Below are positions 1 to 8,471 of a stretch of DNA of 34,864 nt, piece by piece. Location: the NCBI GenBank assembly GCA_029777935.1, contig JAKORH010000034.1, positions 1-34,864 on the forward strand, in the 5' to 3' direction. Source of the DNA: Pseudomonadota bacterium. Its GTDB lineage: Bacteria > Pseudomonadota > Gammaproteobacteria > Burkholderiales > Burkholderiaceae. The position numbers were made by a program, and so were the translations under genes. Positions within the stretch are counted from its first letter, which is position 1. Each line of letters starts with the position of its first letter. Under the pieces are notes generated by a model. The model saw only the letters and a program-made list of their open reading frames with translations. It was not told the DNA's origin and made no database searches.

Positions 1-6
1 AATCAT

Positions 7-75
7 TCACCGATAGGTTCTTAGGCTCGCCACCAGCAGCAGCAACGCGACGGCCGAGACGAGCGAGGGTTCCAT
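7..75 (-). CDS. possible 22-residue membrane peptide
   Basis: A short open frame begins with ATG 11 bases downstream of the YbaK-like gene and is preceded at close range by a GAGG ribosome-binding-like sequence. It encodes 22 residues, with a hydrophobic stretch AVALLLLVAS followed by a basic end (LRTYR). It could be a genuine small membrane protein at the end of the mpl operon, the start of a larger membrane protein broken by a frameshift, or chance. I recognise no family. Because it sits within 10 bases of the window edge, nothing downstream can be used to judge it. Confidence 0.25.
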   Translation of the reverse strand: MEPSLVSAVALLLLVASLRTYR

Positions 76-86
76 CGCCTCGGCGG

Positions 87-575
87 TCAGGCGGTGTCCA
101 GCTCGACGCCGCGGCTGACGCGCACGAGATCATCGGGACGGATCGGGAACACGCAGTGCGGAGTGCCGCCGGCTGCCCACACCTCCTCGAACCGCCGCAG
201 CGAACGGTCGACGAACGTCGTCATCGGCTGCGCATGCGCCACCGGCGCCACGCCGCCGATGGCGAAGCTCGATTGAGCACGCACGAACTCCGGCGTGGCG
301 CGCTCGATCGGCTCGCCGAGCGCAGCGGCGATCTTCGTCTCGTCGACGCGGCGATCGCCGGCAGCGATCACCAGCACCGCACGTCCCGAGCCAGCGGCGC
401 GGAAGATCAGCGACTTGGCGATCTGCCCGATCTCGATGCCGAGCGCGTCGGCCGCCTGCTGCGACGTGCGTGCGGCCACCGCGAGCTCCACCACCCGCGA
501 TTCGAGGCCGAGCGCGGCGAGCGCGTCCTGCACGCGCTGCGCCGACGCCGGCAGCGGCTTCGGCGCAGACGTCAT
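87..575 (-). CDS. YbaK/EbsC-family aminoacyl-tRNA deacylase
   Basis: A 162-residue single-domain protein of the YbaK/prolyl-tRNA-synthetase-associated fold. Members of this family hydrolyse mischarged aminoacyl-tRNAs in trans. Visible family features are the [10 protein letters not shown] segment (residues 38-46), the conserved lysine in QIAKSLIF (Lys54), the GGVAP loop (107-111) and AGGTPH near residue 135. The sequence is closer to the general EbsC-like group than to classical E. coli YbaK, so the tRNA and amino-acid specificity cannot be assigned. Its ATG overlaps the stop of the SDR gene by four bases (ATGA), implying translational coupling at the end of the mpl operon. The window also encodes ProS, whose editing insertion belongs to the same fold. 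Confidence 0.85.
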   Translation of the reverse strand: MTSAPKPLPASAQRVQDALAALGLESRVVELAVAARTSQQAADALGIEIGQIAKSLIFRAAGSGRAVLVIAAGDRRVDETKIAAALGEPIERATPEFVRAQSSFAIGGVAPVAHAQPMTTFVDRSLRRFEEVWAAGGTPHCVFPIRPDDLVRVSRGVELDTA

Positions 576-1324
576 ACGGTCATGCCGCCGGCCACTTCGA
601 CCACCGCACCGTTCACGTAGCTCGCCTCGTCGGAGGCCAGGAACGCGTACACGTTGGCGATCTCCTCCGGGCGGCCGAGCCGCTTCAGCGGCACGCGCTC
701 GGTCATCTGCGCCATCACCCGGTCGGGGATCGAGTGCAGGATCGGCGTGGCGATGAAGCCCGGCGCGACCGCATTGCTGCGGATGCCCTTCGGCCCCAGT
801 TCACGCGCCCAGGTCTTGGTGAAGCCGATGACGCCGAACTTGCTCGCCGCGTAGTTGGTCTGGCCGAAGTTGCCGTATATGCCGACCACGCTCGACGCGT
901 TCAGGATCACGCCGAAGCCCTGGTTCACCATGGTGTCGACCACCGCCTGCGCACAGTTGTAGGTGCCCTTCAGGTTCACGTCGATCACCTTGTCGAACTG
1001 CTCCTCGCTCATCTTCTGCAGCCGCGCGTCAAGCGTGATGCCGGCGTTGTTGACCAGCACGTCGATGCGGCCATAGCGGGTCTTGGCCGCGTCGACCATC
1101 GCGTCGATCTGCGCGCGGTTGGTCACGTCGACGACGAAGCCCTCGACCCGGCCGATGCGGCCGGACTCCGACGCCCTCAGCTCGTTCACCGCGGCGTCCA
1201 CCGCTTCCCGGCGCAAGTCGCAGATCACGACCACCGCGCCTTCGTCGAGGAATTTCTGCGCGGTGGCAAGACCGATGCCCTGCGCGCCGCCGGTGATCAG
1301 GCTGACCTTGCCCTTCAATTTCAC
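572..1324 (-). CDS. FabG-like short-chain dehydrogenase/reductase
   Basis: A classical SDR oxidoreductase of 250 residues. From the chosen start it has the NAD(P)-binding TGGAQGIG motif at 11-18, NNAG at 92-95, and the catalytic set Ser145, Tyr158 and Lys162 (YAASK). These resemble 3-oxoacyl-ACP reductase (FabG) and acetoacetyl-CoA reductases, but the substrate cannot be fixed from sequence. I chose the GTG at 1324 because an AGGGAGAG ribosome-binding site lies just upstream and the protein then begins [17 protein letters not shown] at 1348 would add eight residues and overlap the preceding gene. It sits between the YqiA-like gene (10-base gap) and the deacylase gene (four-base overlap). Because accBC also lies in this window, a role in fatty-acid or polyhydroxyalkanoate chemistry is possible but unproven. 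Confidence 0.85.
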   Translation of the reverse strand: MKLKGKVSLITGGAQGIGLATAQKFLDEGAVVVICDLRREAVDAAVNELRASESGRIGRVEGFVVDVTNRAQIDAMVDAAKTRYGRIDVLVNNAGITLDARLQKMSEEQFDKVIDVNLKGTYNCAQAVVDTMVNQGFGVILNASSVVGIYGNFGQTNYAASKFGVIGFTKTWARELGPKGIRSNAVAPGFIATPILHSIPDRVMAQMTERVPLKRLGRPEEIANVYAFLASDEASYVNGAVVEVAGGMTV

Positions 1325-1334
1325 TGCTCTCTCC

Positions 1335-1904
1335 CTATGCCATGTCACAGAATGCCAGCACCTCGTCGAGGTGCCGGGCGAAATCGGAAACCGAGTGATC
1401 CGAGCCCTCGATCACGCGCTGGCGGCAGCCGGCGTACTTGGCGACCATCGTGCGCCAGTCGATCAACTCGTCGCCGGTGGCGGCTACCAGCAGGTACCGC
1501 TCGGGGCGCGTGATCCGCGGCGTGTCGAGTGCCACCATTTCGTCCAGGTACTCCGCCTTCATGTCGATCGTCGCATCGGAGAAGTACACGGGCTGCGCGC
1601 CCAGGTAGTGGCGCAGATCGTCGAACGGGCGGATCGCCGGATTCAGCAGCACAGCGCGGCAGCCGGTCCGCTCCGCCAGCCACGTCGCGTAGTAGCCGCC
1701 GAGCGACGAGCCGACCAGGCTCAGCCTTTCCGGCGGCACGCTCGAAAAGACGCGCTGCGCCGTTTCGATCGCGGCGCGCGGTGACGCGGGCAGCTGCGGA
1801 CAGACGAACTCGTCTGCTCGGCCGCGCGCCGCGAGCGCGTCGCGCAGTTGTGTGGCCTTCTTCGAGTTCGGGCTGGAGCGGAACCCGTGCAGATACAGGA
1901 TCAT
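1335..1904 (-). CDS. YqiA/YcfP-family alpha/beta hydrolase
   Basis: A 189-residue small serine esterase of the YqiA (UPF0227-like) family. The protein opens with the core strand and oxyanion motif [12 protein letters not shown]. It has a GSSLGG nucleophile elbow with Ser67, a probable acid Asp145 in GDELIDW and the catalytic His170 in GSDHSVSDF, so the triad looks complete. The length is normal for the family. E. coli YqiA hydrolyses short acyl esters in vitro and its physiological substrate is unclear. The ATG overlaps the mpl stop codon by four bases (ATGA), so it is almost certainly translated from the mpl message. Confidence 0.85.
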   Translation of the reverse strand: MILYLHGFRSSPNSKKATQLRDALAARGRADEFVCPQLPASPRAAIETAQRVFSSVPPERLSLVGSSLGGYYATWLAERTGCRAVLLNPAIRPFDDLRHYLGAQPVYFSDATIDMKAEYLDEMVALDTPRITRPERYLLVAATGDELIDWRTMVAKYAGCRQRVIEGSDHSVSDFARHLDEVLAFCDMA

Positions 1905-3292
1905 GCCGCCCTCGCCTGCGCATCGCGCGCGCCGAGCCGCTCGAGCAGCCTGCCGTGGATGCCGCCGAAGCCGCCGTTGCTCATCACCAGCACCTGGTCG
2001 CCTGTGCGCGCTTCAGCGACCACAGCTTCGACCACCGCGCCGATGTCGTCGAACGACCGTGCCTTGGCGCCGAGCGGGGCCAGGGTCTCGGCGAGATTCC
2101 AGCCGAGCGCGTTCTTGCCCTCGCGCGCGCCGTAGCAGAACACGCGATCGGCTCCTTGCAGGCTGCCAGGCAGCGCCGCCTTGACCGCGCCCAGCTTCAT
2201 CGTGTTCGAGCGCGGCTCGAGCACGGCGAGGATGCGTGCCACGCCGACGCGCCTGCGCAGGCCGGCGATGGTCGCCTCGATCGCGGTCGGATGGTGCGCG
2301 AAGTCGTCGTACACGGTGACGCCGGCGCGCTCGCCCCGCACTTCCAGCCGGCGCTTGACGCCCCGGAAGCCGGCCAGCGCCTCGATCGCGGTCTCGGGTC
2401 GCACGCCGGCATGGTGGGCCGCCGCGATCGCCGCCAGCGCATTGGCGCGGTTGTACGCGCCCGCCAGCGGCAGGACGAGGCGACCGATGCGTCGCTCGCC
2501 GGAGCACACATCGAACGAATGCGTCGCGCCCTCGTCGACGTCGGCCGCGTGCCAGCCGCGCTCGACGTTGAAATCGTCGCGCTCCGACCAGCAGCCGCGC
2601 GCCAGAACGCGCGCCAGCGCGGCGTCGGCACCGTTGACGACCAGCCGCCCCGACGGCGGGACGCCGCGCACCAGGTGATGGAACTGCGTTTCGATCGCCG
2701 CCAGGTCCGCAAAGATGTCGGCGTGATCGAATTCGAGGTTGCCCAGCACGGCGGTGCGCGGAAAGTAGTGGACGAACTTGCTGCGCTTGTCGAAGAAGGC
2801 GGTGTCGTATTCGTCGGCCTCGATCACGAAGAAGTCCGACGCGCCCGCGCGTGCCGATACGCCGAAGTCCTGCGGCACGCCGCCGATCAGGAACGACGGC
2901 GATAGATCCGCGTGTTCGAGGATCGCGGCCAGCATGGCGCTGGTCGTCGTCTTGCCGTGCGTGCCGGCCACCGCCTGCACCCAGCGCCCGCGCAGCAGAT
3001 CTTCGCCGACCCACTGCGGCCCGGAGATGAAGCGCGCGCCCGCATCCATGATCGCTTCCATCAGCGGATTGCCGCGCGAGACCACGTTGCCGATCACCCA
3101 CAGATCCGGCGCGAGCTTCAACTGCGCCGCGTCGAAGCCTTCGATCAGCTCGATGCCCTCGGCCGCGAGCTGATCGCTCATCGGTGGATAGACGTTGGCA
3201 TCGCAACCGGTGACGCGATGGCCCGCGGCACGCGCGAGCAGCGCCAGGCCGCCCATGAAGGTGCCGCAGATGCCGAGGATGTGAAGGTGCAC
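1901..3292 (-). CDS. mpl: UDP-MurNAc:L-Ala-gamma-D-Glu-mDAP ligase
   Basis: Murein peptide ligase of the Mur ligase family. It attaches the recycled tripeptide L-Ala-gamma-D-Glu-meso-DAP to UDP-MurNAc in the cytoplasm, returning turnover products to peptidoglycan synthesis. It starts with the Mpl signature HLHILGICGTFMGGLA, has the ATP loop GTHGKTTT at about residues 110-117, and a Mur-ligase C-terminal domain with DDFAHHPTAI. From the GTG at 3292 it is 463 residues, similar to E. coli Mpl. A TTG at 3313 would add seven residues without a better ribosome-binding site. A TACAAT element at 3321-3326 supports the shorter form, with an mRNA start near 3314. It is the first gene of a compact minus-strand operon. 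AmpD, encoded at 15958, acts in the same recycling route. Confidence 0.93.
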   Translation of the reverse strand: MHLHILGICGTFMGGLALLARAAGHRVTGCDANVYPPMSDQLAAEGIELIEGFDAAQLKLAPDLWVIGNVVSRGNPLMEAIMDAGARFISGPQWVGEDLLRGRWVQAVAGTHGKTTTSAMLAAILEHADLSPSFLIGGVPQDFGVSARAGASDFFVIEADEYDTAFFDKRSKFVHYFPRTAVLGNLEFDHADIFADLAAIETQFHHLVRGVPPSGRLVVNGADAALARVLARGCWSERDDFNVERGWHAADVDEGATHSFDVCSGERRIGRLVLPLAGAYNRANALAAIAAAHHAGVRPETAIEALAGFRGVKRRLEVRGERAGVTVYDDFAHHPTAIEATIAGLRRRVGVARILAVLEPRSNTMKLGAVKAALPGSLQGADRVFCYGAREGKNALGWNLAETLAPLGAKARSFDDIGAVVEAVVAEARTGDQVLVMSNGGFGGIHGRLLERLGARDAQARAA

Positions 3293-3320
3293 GGAGTCGA
3301 CGTGAAAACGCAAACACGCG

Positions 3321-3326
3321 ATTGTA
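3321..3326 (-). promoter_or_regulatory. putative -10 element for the mpl operon
   Basis: Read on the minus strand this is TACAAT followed by CGCG, 29 bases upstream of the mpl GTG. No convincing -35 hexamer lies 16-18 bases further upstream, so this is a suggestion based on position and on its likeness to other -10 elements in the window. Confidence 0.3.
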
Positions 3327-3370
3327 CGGTCGGGTGTTTAGACTCCCGGTTCCGCCATTCGCCCGACGAC

Positions 3371-4021
3371 ATGAGTACCCCCGATCGCGACGACCTGCGC
3401 GCCGAACTGGCGGCCGCGGCGGCCCGGCTGATCGCCGAGGACGGGCTCGACTACGCCACCGCCAAGCAGAAGTCCGCGCATGCGATCCTCGGCGAGGCGC
3501 CGGCGCCGCGCGGCGGGTTGCCGGACAACGCGCAGATCGAAATGGAACTGCGCCGCTATCTGGCGACGTTCATCCCCCGGCATGGCGCCCTGCTCGCCGC
3601 GCTGAGGCAGCTCGCGCTGCAACTGATGCGGCGGCTGGAGCGCTTCCGGCCCCATGTCGTCGGCGCCGTTCTCAACGGCACCGCGACCGAGCACTCGGAC
3701 ATCCACCTGCAGGTGTTCGTCGACAGCGCCAAGGACGTCGAAATGTTCCTGCTCGAACAGGGAGTCGAGTTCGAGGCGATCGAGGGCGGGCGCGACCCGG
3801 GCGCTCCGCTCGAGGTGCTGCAACTGGTGGTGCGGCCCGCGCGCGCCCGCGACATGCCGGCGCGCGTCGGCGTCGTTATCGACGTGCACGACGCAGACGC
3901 GATCCGCGTGGCGCCGAAGTACCGATCCGCGGCACCCGGGCTGCATCCGGTCGAGGCCGCGGGCCGCGCGAACGCCGCGATGCTGGGCGCGCTGATCGAT
4001 GCGTCCGAAGGGCAAGCGTGA
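3371..4021 (+). CDS. nucleotidyltransferase-like protein, unknown function
   Basis: A 216-residue protein beginning at ATG 3371. The N-terminal part is helical (LIAEDGLDYATAKQKSAHAIL, about residues 19-39). The middle contains VVGAVLNGTATEHSDIHLQVFVDSA, which resembles the G-x-SD-hDh core of DNA-polymerase-beta-type nucleotidyltransferases. The second acidic residue of the usual SDID/E core is His here (SDIH), so catalysis by the standard two-metal mechanism is doubtful. I do not know a tested function for this family. It is divergent from mpl across about 80 bases and its stop overlaps the tlpA-like start by four bases (GTGA), so the two are probably co-translated. Confidence 0.7.
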   Translation: MSTPDRDDLRAELAAAAARLIAEDGLDYATAKQKSAHAILGEAPAPRGGLPDNAQIEMELRRYLATFIPRHGALLAALRQLALQLMRRLERFRPHVVGAVLNGTATEHSDIHLQVFVDSAKDVEMFLLEQGVEFEAIEGGRDPGAPLEVLQLVVRPARARDMPARVGVVIDVHDADAIRVAPKYRSAAPGLHPVEAAGRANAAMLGALIDASEGQA

Positions 4022-4566
4022 CCGCGGTACGGCGCCGGCTGCTTCTCGCCGCGACCGCATTTGGCGCGCTCGCGATCGGCGCGTCGGTCGCATGGTGGCG
4101 GGCGGCACCGCGGGGGAGCGGTGCCGAGGCGACGGTGCTCTTCGCGGCGAGCTTCGACGACGCGGACGGCGTGGTGCGGCCGCTGGCGCAATGGCGCGGG
4201 CGGCCCTTGGTCGTGAATTTCTGGGCCACCTGGTGCGCGCCCTGTGTCGAAGAGATGCCGATGCTCGACCGCGTGCGCGACGAGTACCACGGTCGTGGTG
4301 TCGAAATAATCGGAATCGGCATCGACAGCGCCGACAGGATCCGGGCGTTCCGTAACCGGCTCGGCCTGCGCCTGCCGCTGCTGGTCGCCGGTGCCGAGGG
4401 CGGCGAGTTGTCGCGCACGCTCGGCAATGATGCCGGCGTGCTGCCTTACACGGTATTGGTGTCGCCGGCCGGCACGATTGGGCTGCAACGTGTCGGGCAG
4501 ATCAACCGCGATCAACTCGAGGCCTGGCTTGACGATGCGCTGGCAAGCGCCAAACGATCCGAATAG
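4018..4566 (+). CDS. TlpA/ResA-type thiol:disulfide oxidoreductase
   Basis: A 182-residue membrane-anchored thioredoxin-fold protein. Residues 7-25 form an N-terminal membrane segment after a basic start (VTAVRRR), placing the domain in the periplasm. The active site is WATWCAPC with Cys73 and Cys76, and the cis-proline is in GVLPYT (Pro143). Such proteins reduce periplasmic disulfides, commonly for cytochrome c maturation, although the partner is not shown here. The GTG start overlaps the preceding stop (GTGA). A ccsA-like cytochrome c assembly gene is in the window at 19915 but not adjacent. In many Burkholderiales aroQ lies between this gene and accB; here there are only 145 non-coding bases. 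Confidence 0.88.
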   Translation: MTAVRRRLLLAATAFGALAIGASVAWWRAAPRGSGAEATVLFAASFDDADGVVRPLAQWRGRPLVVNFWATWCAPCVEEMPMLDRVRDEYHGRGVEIIGIGIDSADRIRAFRNRLGLRLPLLVAGAEGGELSRTLGNDAGVLPYTVLVSPAGTIGLQRVGQINRDQLEAWLDDALASAKRSE

Positions 4567-4592
4567 ACAAACGGAGCCGATCCGCGGACAAT
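4564..4592 (+). promoter_or_regulatory. putative sigma-70 promoter for accBC
   Basis: TAGACA at 4564-4569 (five of six matches to TTGACA) and GACAAT at 4587-4592 (four of six to TATAAT) are separated by exactly 17 bases. The -35 overlaps the tlpA-like stop codon. Transcription would start near 4599, leaving a leader of about 113 bases before accB. No gene or strong hairpin is visible in that leader. Confidence 0.4.
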
Positions 4593-4711
4593 CCGCTCCC
4601 ATTTCCCGGCATCGGCAGCGAATCCGAACGAAATTTGCCCGATGAGCCGCCGAGCTTCGATCGTTTGGCCATGTGACTGCGCGCTGAACCTGCAGACCCG
4701 TGGGAGAGGGC

Positions 4712-5188
4712 ATGGATCTTCGCAAACTCAAGACGCTGATCGACCTGGTCGCCGAATCCGGAATCTCCGAGATCGAAGTCACGGAGGGGGAGGACAAGGT
4801 TCGGATCGTCAAGCATGGAGCGGCGGCGCAGGCCGCGATGCCTCCGACGGCCATCTCCACGCTGACGTCGACCGGGCCGGTGCCGCCGGCGCCCGCGCCA
4901 GCGTCCGCCGCGGCCGCCGCAGCCGCGACGGTGCCGGCCGCCGAGCCGGTGAAGGGACACGTCGTGAAGTCCCCGATGGTCGGCACCTTCTACCGCGCCG
5001 CCAGCCCGGGCGCCGCGCCGTTCGTGGAAATCGGCCAGGCCGTGAAGCCGGGCGACACGCTGTGCATCATTGAGGCAATGAAGCTGCTGAACGAGATCGA
5101 GGCGGAGGTCGCGGGCACCGTCAAGGAATGCCTGGTCGAGAACGGGCAGCCCGTCGAGTATGGGCAACCGTTGTTCATCATCGAATAG
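4712..5188 (+). CDS. accB: biotin carboxyl carrier protein of acetyl-CoA carboxylase
   Basis: A 158-residue BCCP that carries biotin between the carboxylase and transferase parts of acetyl-CoA carboxylase, the first committed step of fatty-acid synthesis. It starts [23 protein letters not shown], typical of the family. An Ala/Pro-rich linker occupies about residues 55-80, and the C-terminal biotinyl domain carries [12 protein letters not shown] with the biotinylated lysine at 124. I chose ATG 4712 with the purine-rich GGGAGAGGG just before it; a GTG four codons upstream is less likely. accC follows after five bases. Confidence 0.96.
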   Translation: MDLRKLKTLIDLVAESGISEIEVTEGEDKVRIVKHGAAAQAAMPPTAISTLTSTGPVPPAPAPASAAAAAAATVPAAEPVKGHVVKSPMVGTFYRAASPGAAPFVEIGQAVKPGDTLCIIEAMKLLNEIEAEVAGTVKECLVENGQPVEYGQPLFIIE

Positions 5189-5193
5189 CCGCG

Positions 5194-6552
5194 ATGTTCG
5201 GCAAGGTTCTGATCGCAAATCGCGGCGAGATCGCGCTGCGCATCCAGCGTGCCTGCCGTGAACTCGGCATCAGGACGGTGGTCGTCCATTCGACGGCGGA
5301 TACCGACGCCAAGTACGTCAAGCTCGCCGACGAGTCGGTCTGCATCGGGCCCCCGCCGTCGAAGGACAGCTACCTGAACGTCCCGGCGATCATCAGCGCG
5401 GCCGAGGTCACTGACGCCGAGGCGGTCCATCCCGGCTACGGCTTTCTTTCCGAGAACGCCGACTTCGCCGAACGCATCGAGAAGAGCGGGTTCGTGTTCA
5501 TCGGCCCGCGTCCGGAATCGATCCGGCTGATGGGCGACAAGGTCTCGGCCAAGAAGGCGATGATCGCCGCCGGCGTGCCGACGGTGCCCGGCTCCGACGG
5601 AGCATTGCCGGAGGAACCGCGCGAGATCGTCAAGATCGCGCGCTCGATCGGCTACCCGGTGATCGTCAAGGCGGCGGGCGGCGGCGGCGGCCGCGGCATG
5701 CGCGTCGTGCACACCGAGGCGGCGCTGGTCAGCGCGGTGAACATGACGCGGCAGGAGGCGCAGTCGGCGTTCGGCAATCCGGCCGTCTACATGGAGAAGT
5801 TTCTCGAGAACCCGCGTCACATCGAGATCCAGGTGCTCGCGGACCAGCACCGCAACGCGGTGTGGCTGGGCGAGCGCGACTGCTCGATGCAGCGGCGCCA
5901 TCAGAAGATCATCGAGGAAGCGCCGGCGCCCGGCATCGCGCGCAAGCTGATCGAGCGCATCGGCGACCGCTGCGCCGAGGCCTGCCGCAAGATCGGCTAT
6001 CGCGGCGCCGGCACGTTCGAGTTCCTGTACGAGGACGGCGAGTTCCATTTCATCGAGATGAACACGCGCGTGCAGGTCGAGCACCCGGTCACCGAGATGG
6101 TGACCGGCATCGACGTCGTGCAGCAGCAGATCCGCATCGCCGCCGGCGAGAAACTGCCGTTCCGCCAGCGCGACATCGCGCTGCGCGGCCATGCGATCGA
6201 GTGCCGCATCAACGCCGAGGATCCGTACAAGTTCACTCCCAGCCCCGGGCGGATCACGGCCTGGCACCCGCCCGGCGGCCCGGGCGTGCGTGTCGACTCG
6301 CACGTGTACGCCGGCTATTTCGTGCCGCCGCACTACGACTCGATGATCGGCAAGGTGATCTGCTACGGCGACACGCGCGCGCAGGCGCTGGCGCGCATGA
6401 GCATCGCGCTGTCGGAGATGATCGTCGAGGGCATCGCGACCAACATCCCGCTGCACCGCGAGCTTCTGCTGGACGAGAAGTTCGTGCTCGGCGGCACCGG
6501 CATTCACCATCTCGAAAAGAAGCTTGCCGCGCGCCAGCTCAACCAGGCCTGA
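5194..6552 (+). CDS. accC: biotin carboxylase of acetyl-CoA carboxylase
   Basis: A 452-residue biotin carboxylase that uses ATP and bicarbonate to carboxylate the biotin of AccB. It starts [26 protein letters not shown]. The ATP-grasp domain has Lys116 and Lys159 and the glycine-rich loop GGGGGRGM at 162-169. The catalytic-region motifs [13 protein letters not shown] and [14 protein letters not shown] are intact, and the length matches bacterial AccC. The start lies five bases after the accB stop, so the pair forms one operon. Confidence 0.97.
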   Translation: MFGKVLIANRGEIALRIQRACRELGIRTVVVHSTADTDAKYVKLADESVCIGPPPSKDSYLNVPAIISAAEVTDAEAVHPGYGFLSENADFAERIEKSGFVFIGPRPESIRLMGDKVSAKKAMIAAGVPTVPGSDGALPEEPREIVKIARSIGYPVIVKAAGGGGGRGMRVVHTEAALVSAVNMTRQEAQSAFGNPAVYMEKFLENPRHIEIQVLADQHRNAVWLGERDCSMQRRHQKIIEEAPAPGIARKLIERIGDRCAEACRKIGYRGAGTFEFLYEDGEFHFIEMNTRVQVEHPVTEMVTGIDVVQQQIRIAAGEKLPFRQRDIALRGHAIECRINAEDPYKFTPSPGRITAWHPPGGPGVRVDSHVYAGYFVPPHYDSMIGKVICYGDTRAQALARMSIALSEMIVEGIATNIPLHRELLLDEKFVLGGTGIHHLEKKLAARQLNQA

Positions 6553-6571
6553 AGGCAGCCTGGACGGCAAG

Positions 6572-7474
6572 GTGCAGCGCGAAGCCGTGGTCCTCGTCGA
6601 CGAAGCCGACGTCGAGGCTCTGTCCGACGCACTGTTCGAGGCCGGCGCGCTGTCGGTCGCAGTGGAGGATGCCGACGCCGACGCGGACGCCGAGCTGCCG
6701 CTGTACGGGGAGCCGGGCCACGAACCGGCGCAGCGCGCGTGGCGCCGCAACCGTCTGACCTTCATGACCGACGCGGCGATGAACCCCGCCACGCTGCTCC
6801 GCGCCGCGGCGGCGGCGATCGACCGCGCGCCGCCCGCGATCGTCGCCGCGCGCGAGATCGGTCCGGCCGACTGGGTGCGGCTGACGCAGGCACAGTTCGC
6901 GCCGGTGAAGATCAGCGACCGCCTGTGGATCGTGCCGACGTGGCACGATCCGCCCGAGCCGGACGCGATCAACATCCGGCTCGATCCGGGCGTGGCGTTC
7001 GGCACGGGCACGCACCCGACGACGAGGCTGTGCCTGCAGTGGCTGGCGCAGGCGCCGCTCGACGGAGCACGCGTGCTCGACTACGGCTGCGGCTCCGGCA
7101 TCCTGGCGATCGCGGCCGCGACGCTCGGCGCGCGCGAAGTGGTCGGCACCGACATCGACGCGCAGGCGCTCGAGGCCGCGCGCGCCAACAGCGCGATCAA
7201 TGCAATCGCCGCCCGTTACACTGCCCCGCAGGGACTCGGCCGCGATGAGTTCGAAGTGATCCTCGCCAACATCCTCGCGCATCCACTGGTGATCCTGGCG
7301 CCGGCGCTGGTCGCGCGGCTGGCGCGCGGCGGTCGGCTGGTGCTGTCGGGCATTCTCGACCGCCAGGCGGCGCAGGTGATCGACGCGTACGCTTCGCTCT
7401 CCACTGACCTGTCGCTGCAGGTCTGGCGCAGCGAGGACGGCTGGTGCTGCATCGTCGGCGCGCGCGCGACCTGA
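6572..7474 (+). CDS. prmA: ribosomal protein L11 methyltransferase
   Basis: An S-adenosylmethionine-dependent enzyme that methylates ribosomal protein L11. The N-terminal substrate-recognition domain contains EALSDALFEAGALSVAVEDAD. The methyltransferase domain has FGTGTHPTTRLCLQWL, the SAM-binding LDYGCGSGILAIAAA, and LANILAHPL in the place of the NPPY-type motif. GTG 6572 gives 300 residues, the usual length in Burkholderiales, and begins VQREAVVLVDEADVEALSD; an upstream TTG at 6524 would overlap accC. It lies 19 bases after accC, an arrangement common in betaproteobacteria, and so is probably co-transcribed with accBC. Confidence 0.94.
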   Translation: MQREAVVLVDEADVEALSDALFEAGALSVAVEDADADADAELPLYGEPGHEPAQRAWRRNRLTFMTDAAMNPATLLRAAAAAIDRAPPAIVAAREIGPADWVRLTQAQFAPVKISDRLWIVPTWHDPPEPDAINIRLDPGVAFGTGTHPTTRLCLQWLAQAPLDGARVLDYGCGSGILAIAAATLGAREVVGTDIDAQALEAARANSAINAIAARYTAPQGLGRDEFEVILANILAHPLVILAPALVARLARGGRLVLSGILDRQAAQVIDAYASLSTDLSLQVWRSEDGWCCIVGARAT

Positions 7475-7481
7475 CGCAACG

Positions 7482-8465
7482 ATGGCGCTCGCCACCCGCT
7501 GCCCCGGCTGCCACGCGGTGTTCCGCGTGGTCGCCGACCAGTTGAAGCTGCGCGGTGGACTGGTCCGCTGCGGTGCCTGCGGCCACGTGTTCGACGCGAT
7601 CGGCACGCTGAGCTACCTGGACGATACCTCGGTGCGCCCCGCGGCCTCGCCTCCCGCAGCGGCAGCCGAGACGCAGGCCGCGCCGCCCGCGGAGCCGCTC
7701 GAGTCGCCGGTCACCTCCACTCCTCTCGTCGAGGAAGCGACTGCGACGGAGGACGCGCACGCGCCGCCGACCTTCGCCGGCGAGATCGCACCGGCGGCGC
7801 TGGAGCAGCCCGCCGCAGCAACTGAAACGCCGCCGCAGCCCGAGGACACGATGGAACCGGAGGCGACGCCGATCGAGCAGACTCTGCCGCCGCCAACGGC
7901 TGCGCCGCCTACGGTCGAGGCAGAGCCCGCAATCGACATCGGGGCGCCGGCGTTCTTGCACGAGCAAACGCCGCGCCGGCGCGCCGCGCGGATCGTTTAC
8001 GGCATTGGGGCCGCGATTGCGGCACTGGCGCTGGCGCTGCAACTCGTGCTGCTGTTCCGGACGGATATCGTCGCGCAGTGGCCTGCCGCGCGGCCGGCCC
8101 TCGTCAGCCTGTGCGAGGCCATGCGCTGCACGGTCGGCTGGCCGATGCGCGGCGAACTGCTAGCGGTCGTGGGCAGCGAACTGCAGGCGCTGCCCGGCAC
8201 CAACGCGCTGGAGCTGACCGCGGTCGTTCGCAATCGCGCCACCGTCACGCTGGCGCTGCCGGCGCTCGAAGTCACGTTGACCGACACGCAGAATCGCGCG
8301 CTCGCGCGCAAGGTCTTCAGGCCGGACGATTACCTGCCACCGCCAGAACGGGATGCGCGGCTGGCCGACGGTTTGGCCGCCGGCGCCGACATGACCATTC
8401 GCATCACGTTCGAGGCGCGCGGGATCAGCGTCGCGGGCTTCGTCGTCTACCCCTTCTACCTCTGA
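7482..8465 (+). CDS. zinc-ribbon membrane protein, DUF3426
   Basis: A 327-residue protein in three parts. The first is an N-terminal MJ0042-type zinc ribbon with Cys7, Cys10, Cys30 and Cys33 (CPGC...CGAC). The second is a long low-complexity Ala/Pro/Glu/Thr linker (about residues 50-160). The third is a single membrane helix (171-192) followed by a DUF3426 domain. The layout predicts a cytoplasmic zinc ribbon and a periplasmic C-terminal domain of about 130 residues. The family is widespread next to prmA in proteobacteria but has no established function that I know. It begins seven bases after prmA and ends six bases before the PfkB-family gene. Confidence 0.85.
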   Translation: MALATRCPGCHAVFRVVADQLKLRGGLVRCGACGHVFDAIGTLSYLDDTSVRPAASPPAAAAETQAAPPAEPLESPVTSTPLVEEATATEDAHAPPTFAGEIAPAALEQPAAATETPPQPEDTMEPEATPIEQTLPPPTAAPPTVEAEPAIDIGAPAFLHEQTPRRRAARIVYGIGAAIAALALALQLVLLFRTDIVAQWPAARPALVSLCEAMRCTVGWPMRGELLAVVGSELQALPGTNALELTAVVRNRATVTLALPALEVTLTDTQNRALARKVFRPDDYLPPPERDARLADGLAAGADMTIRITFEARGISVAGFVVYPFYL

Positions 8466-8471
8466 CGCTCC

